From contig JANXWY010000461.1 in the NCBI GenBank assembly GCA_025350905.1, forward strand, positions 1 through 43,105: a stretch of DNA of 43,105 bases, given 5' to 3'. The notes beneath the pieces are model-generated. The model made no database searches, was not told the DNA's origin, and was given only the letters and a program-made list of their open reading frames with translations. This DNA is from Verrucomicrobiota bacterium (GTDB taxonomy: Bacteria; Verrucomicrobiota; Verrucomicrobiia; Limisphaerales; JADLHS01). Positions within the stretch are counted from its first letter, which is position 1. The number at the start of each line of letters is the position of its first letter. A program made the position numbers and the translations under genes. This document shows positions 43,025 through 43,105 of this stretch, one piece after another.

Positions 43025-43105
43025 CTCCGAGTCAGGGGGTGGCTTCACCTGTTCGTCACGTTTGTCACCCAATTGTAACTTGTACTTTTGGGACCGTACC
43101 GGCAT

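Noticed and set aside
42848-43105. Minus-strand frame at the right edge
   Set aside because: Overlaps the TPR gene and is Pro/Ser-rich because of the 12-bp direct repeats; no supporting motif.

Overview
The window looks like a chromosomal segment of a GC-rich, Gram-negative member of the Verrucomicrobiota, most likely from the Limisphaerales/Pedosphaera neighbourhood. This is inferred from several features together: many secreted carbohydrate-active enzymes plus a sulfatase, lipid A and inner-core LPS genes, two secreted proteins sharing a Trp/RFYRA-type C-terminal domain, a degraded ECF sigma factor and a degraded integrase of types I associate with this group, and abundant intergenic hairpin repeats. 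No rRNA gene or other direct phylogenetic marker is present.

Layout. 1-7.1 kb: a truncated secreted arylsulfatase, a two-repeat lipoprotein, a DUF2851 protein (all minus), a plus-strand HtrA-type protease, and a minus-strand secreted beta-sandwich protein. 7.1-9.4 kb: a large DUF6600-type lipoprotein and tRNA-Arg(CCU). 9.45-9.94 kb: an integrase remnant. 9.9-15.1 kb: a GH57/DUF3536 enzyme and a divergent secreted glycosidase-like protein. 15.1-18.0 kb: a transposase-like remnant, a second RFYRA-type secreted protein and a predicted DNA-binding protein. 18.0-23.6 kb: a repeat-rich helical protein overlapping a GH92 mannosidase gene, an ECF sigma remnant, and a TIM-barrel glycosidase-like gene without a clear start codon. 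24.0-34.0 kb: the envelope block, with lpxK-waaF, ftsK, two tandem paralogous GT4 glycosyltransferases, a methyltransferase and a hexapeptide acyltransferase. 34.2-43 kb: a LON-domain protein, an FmdB-like zinc ribbon, a degenerate peptidase-MA-like secreted protein, a lysine 2,3-aminomutase homologue, a BrkB/YihY membrane protein overlapping alanine dehydrogenase, and an ABC ATPase overlapping a TPR protein.

Functionally, the left half fits a polysaccharide-degrading lifestyle: desulfation, alpha-mannose removal, alpha-glucan processing and two less defined glycosidases. The right half builds the cell surface: lipid A kinase, heptose addition, further sugar transfer, and methyl/acyl decoration.

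The most interesting non-coding signals are three. First, a compact composite element at 31921-32098 has an outer 25-bp imperfect inverted repeat enclosing four further perfect hairpins. It belongs to a family of 'GTAGGA + hairpin' elements whose stems differ in sequence but keep pairing. Second, at least seven genes have a -35/-10 pair placed so close to the start codon that their mRNAs should be leaderless or nearly so. Third, a five-unit heptamer tandem repeat lies directly upstream of the ABC ATPase. No CRISPR array, intact prophage or intact insertion sequence was seen, and I found no convincing new multi-gene defence or metabolic system.
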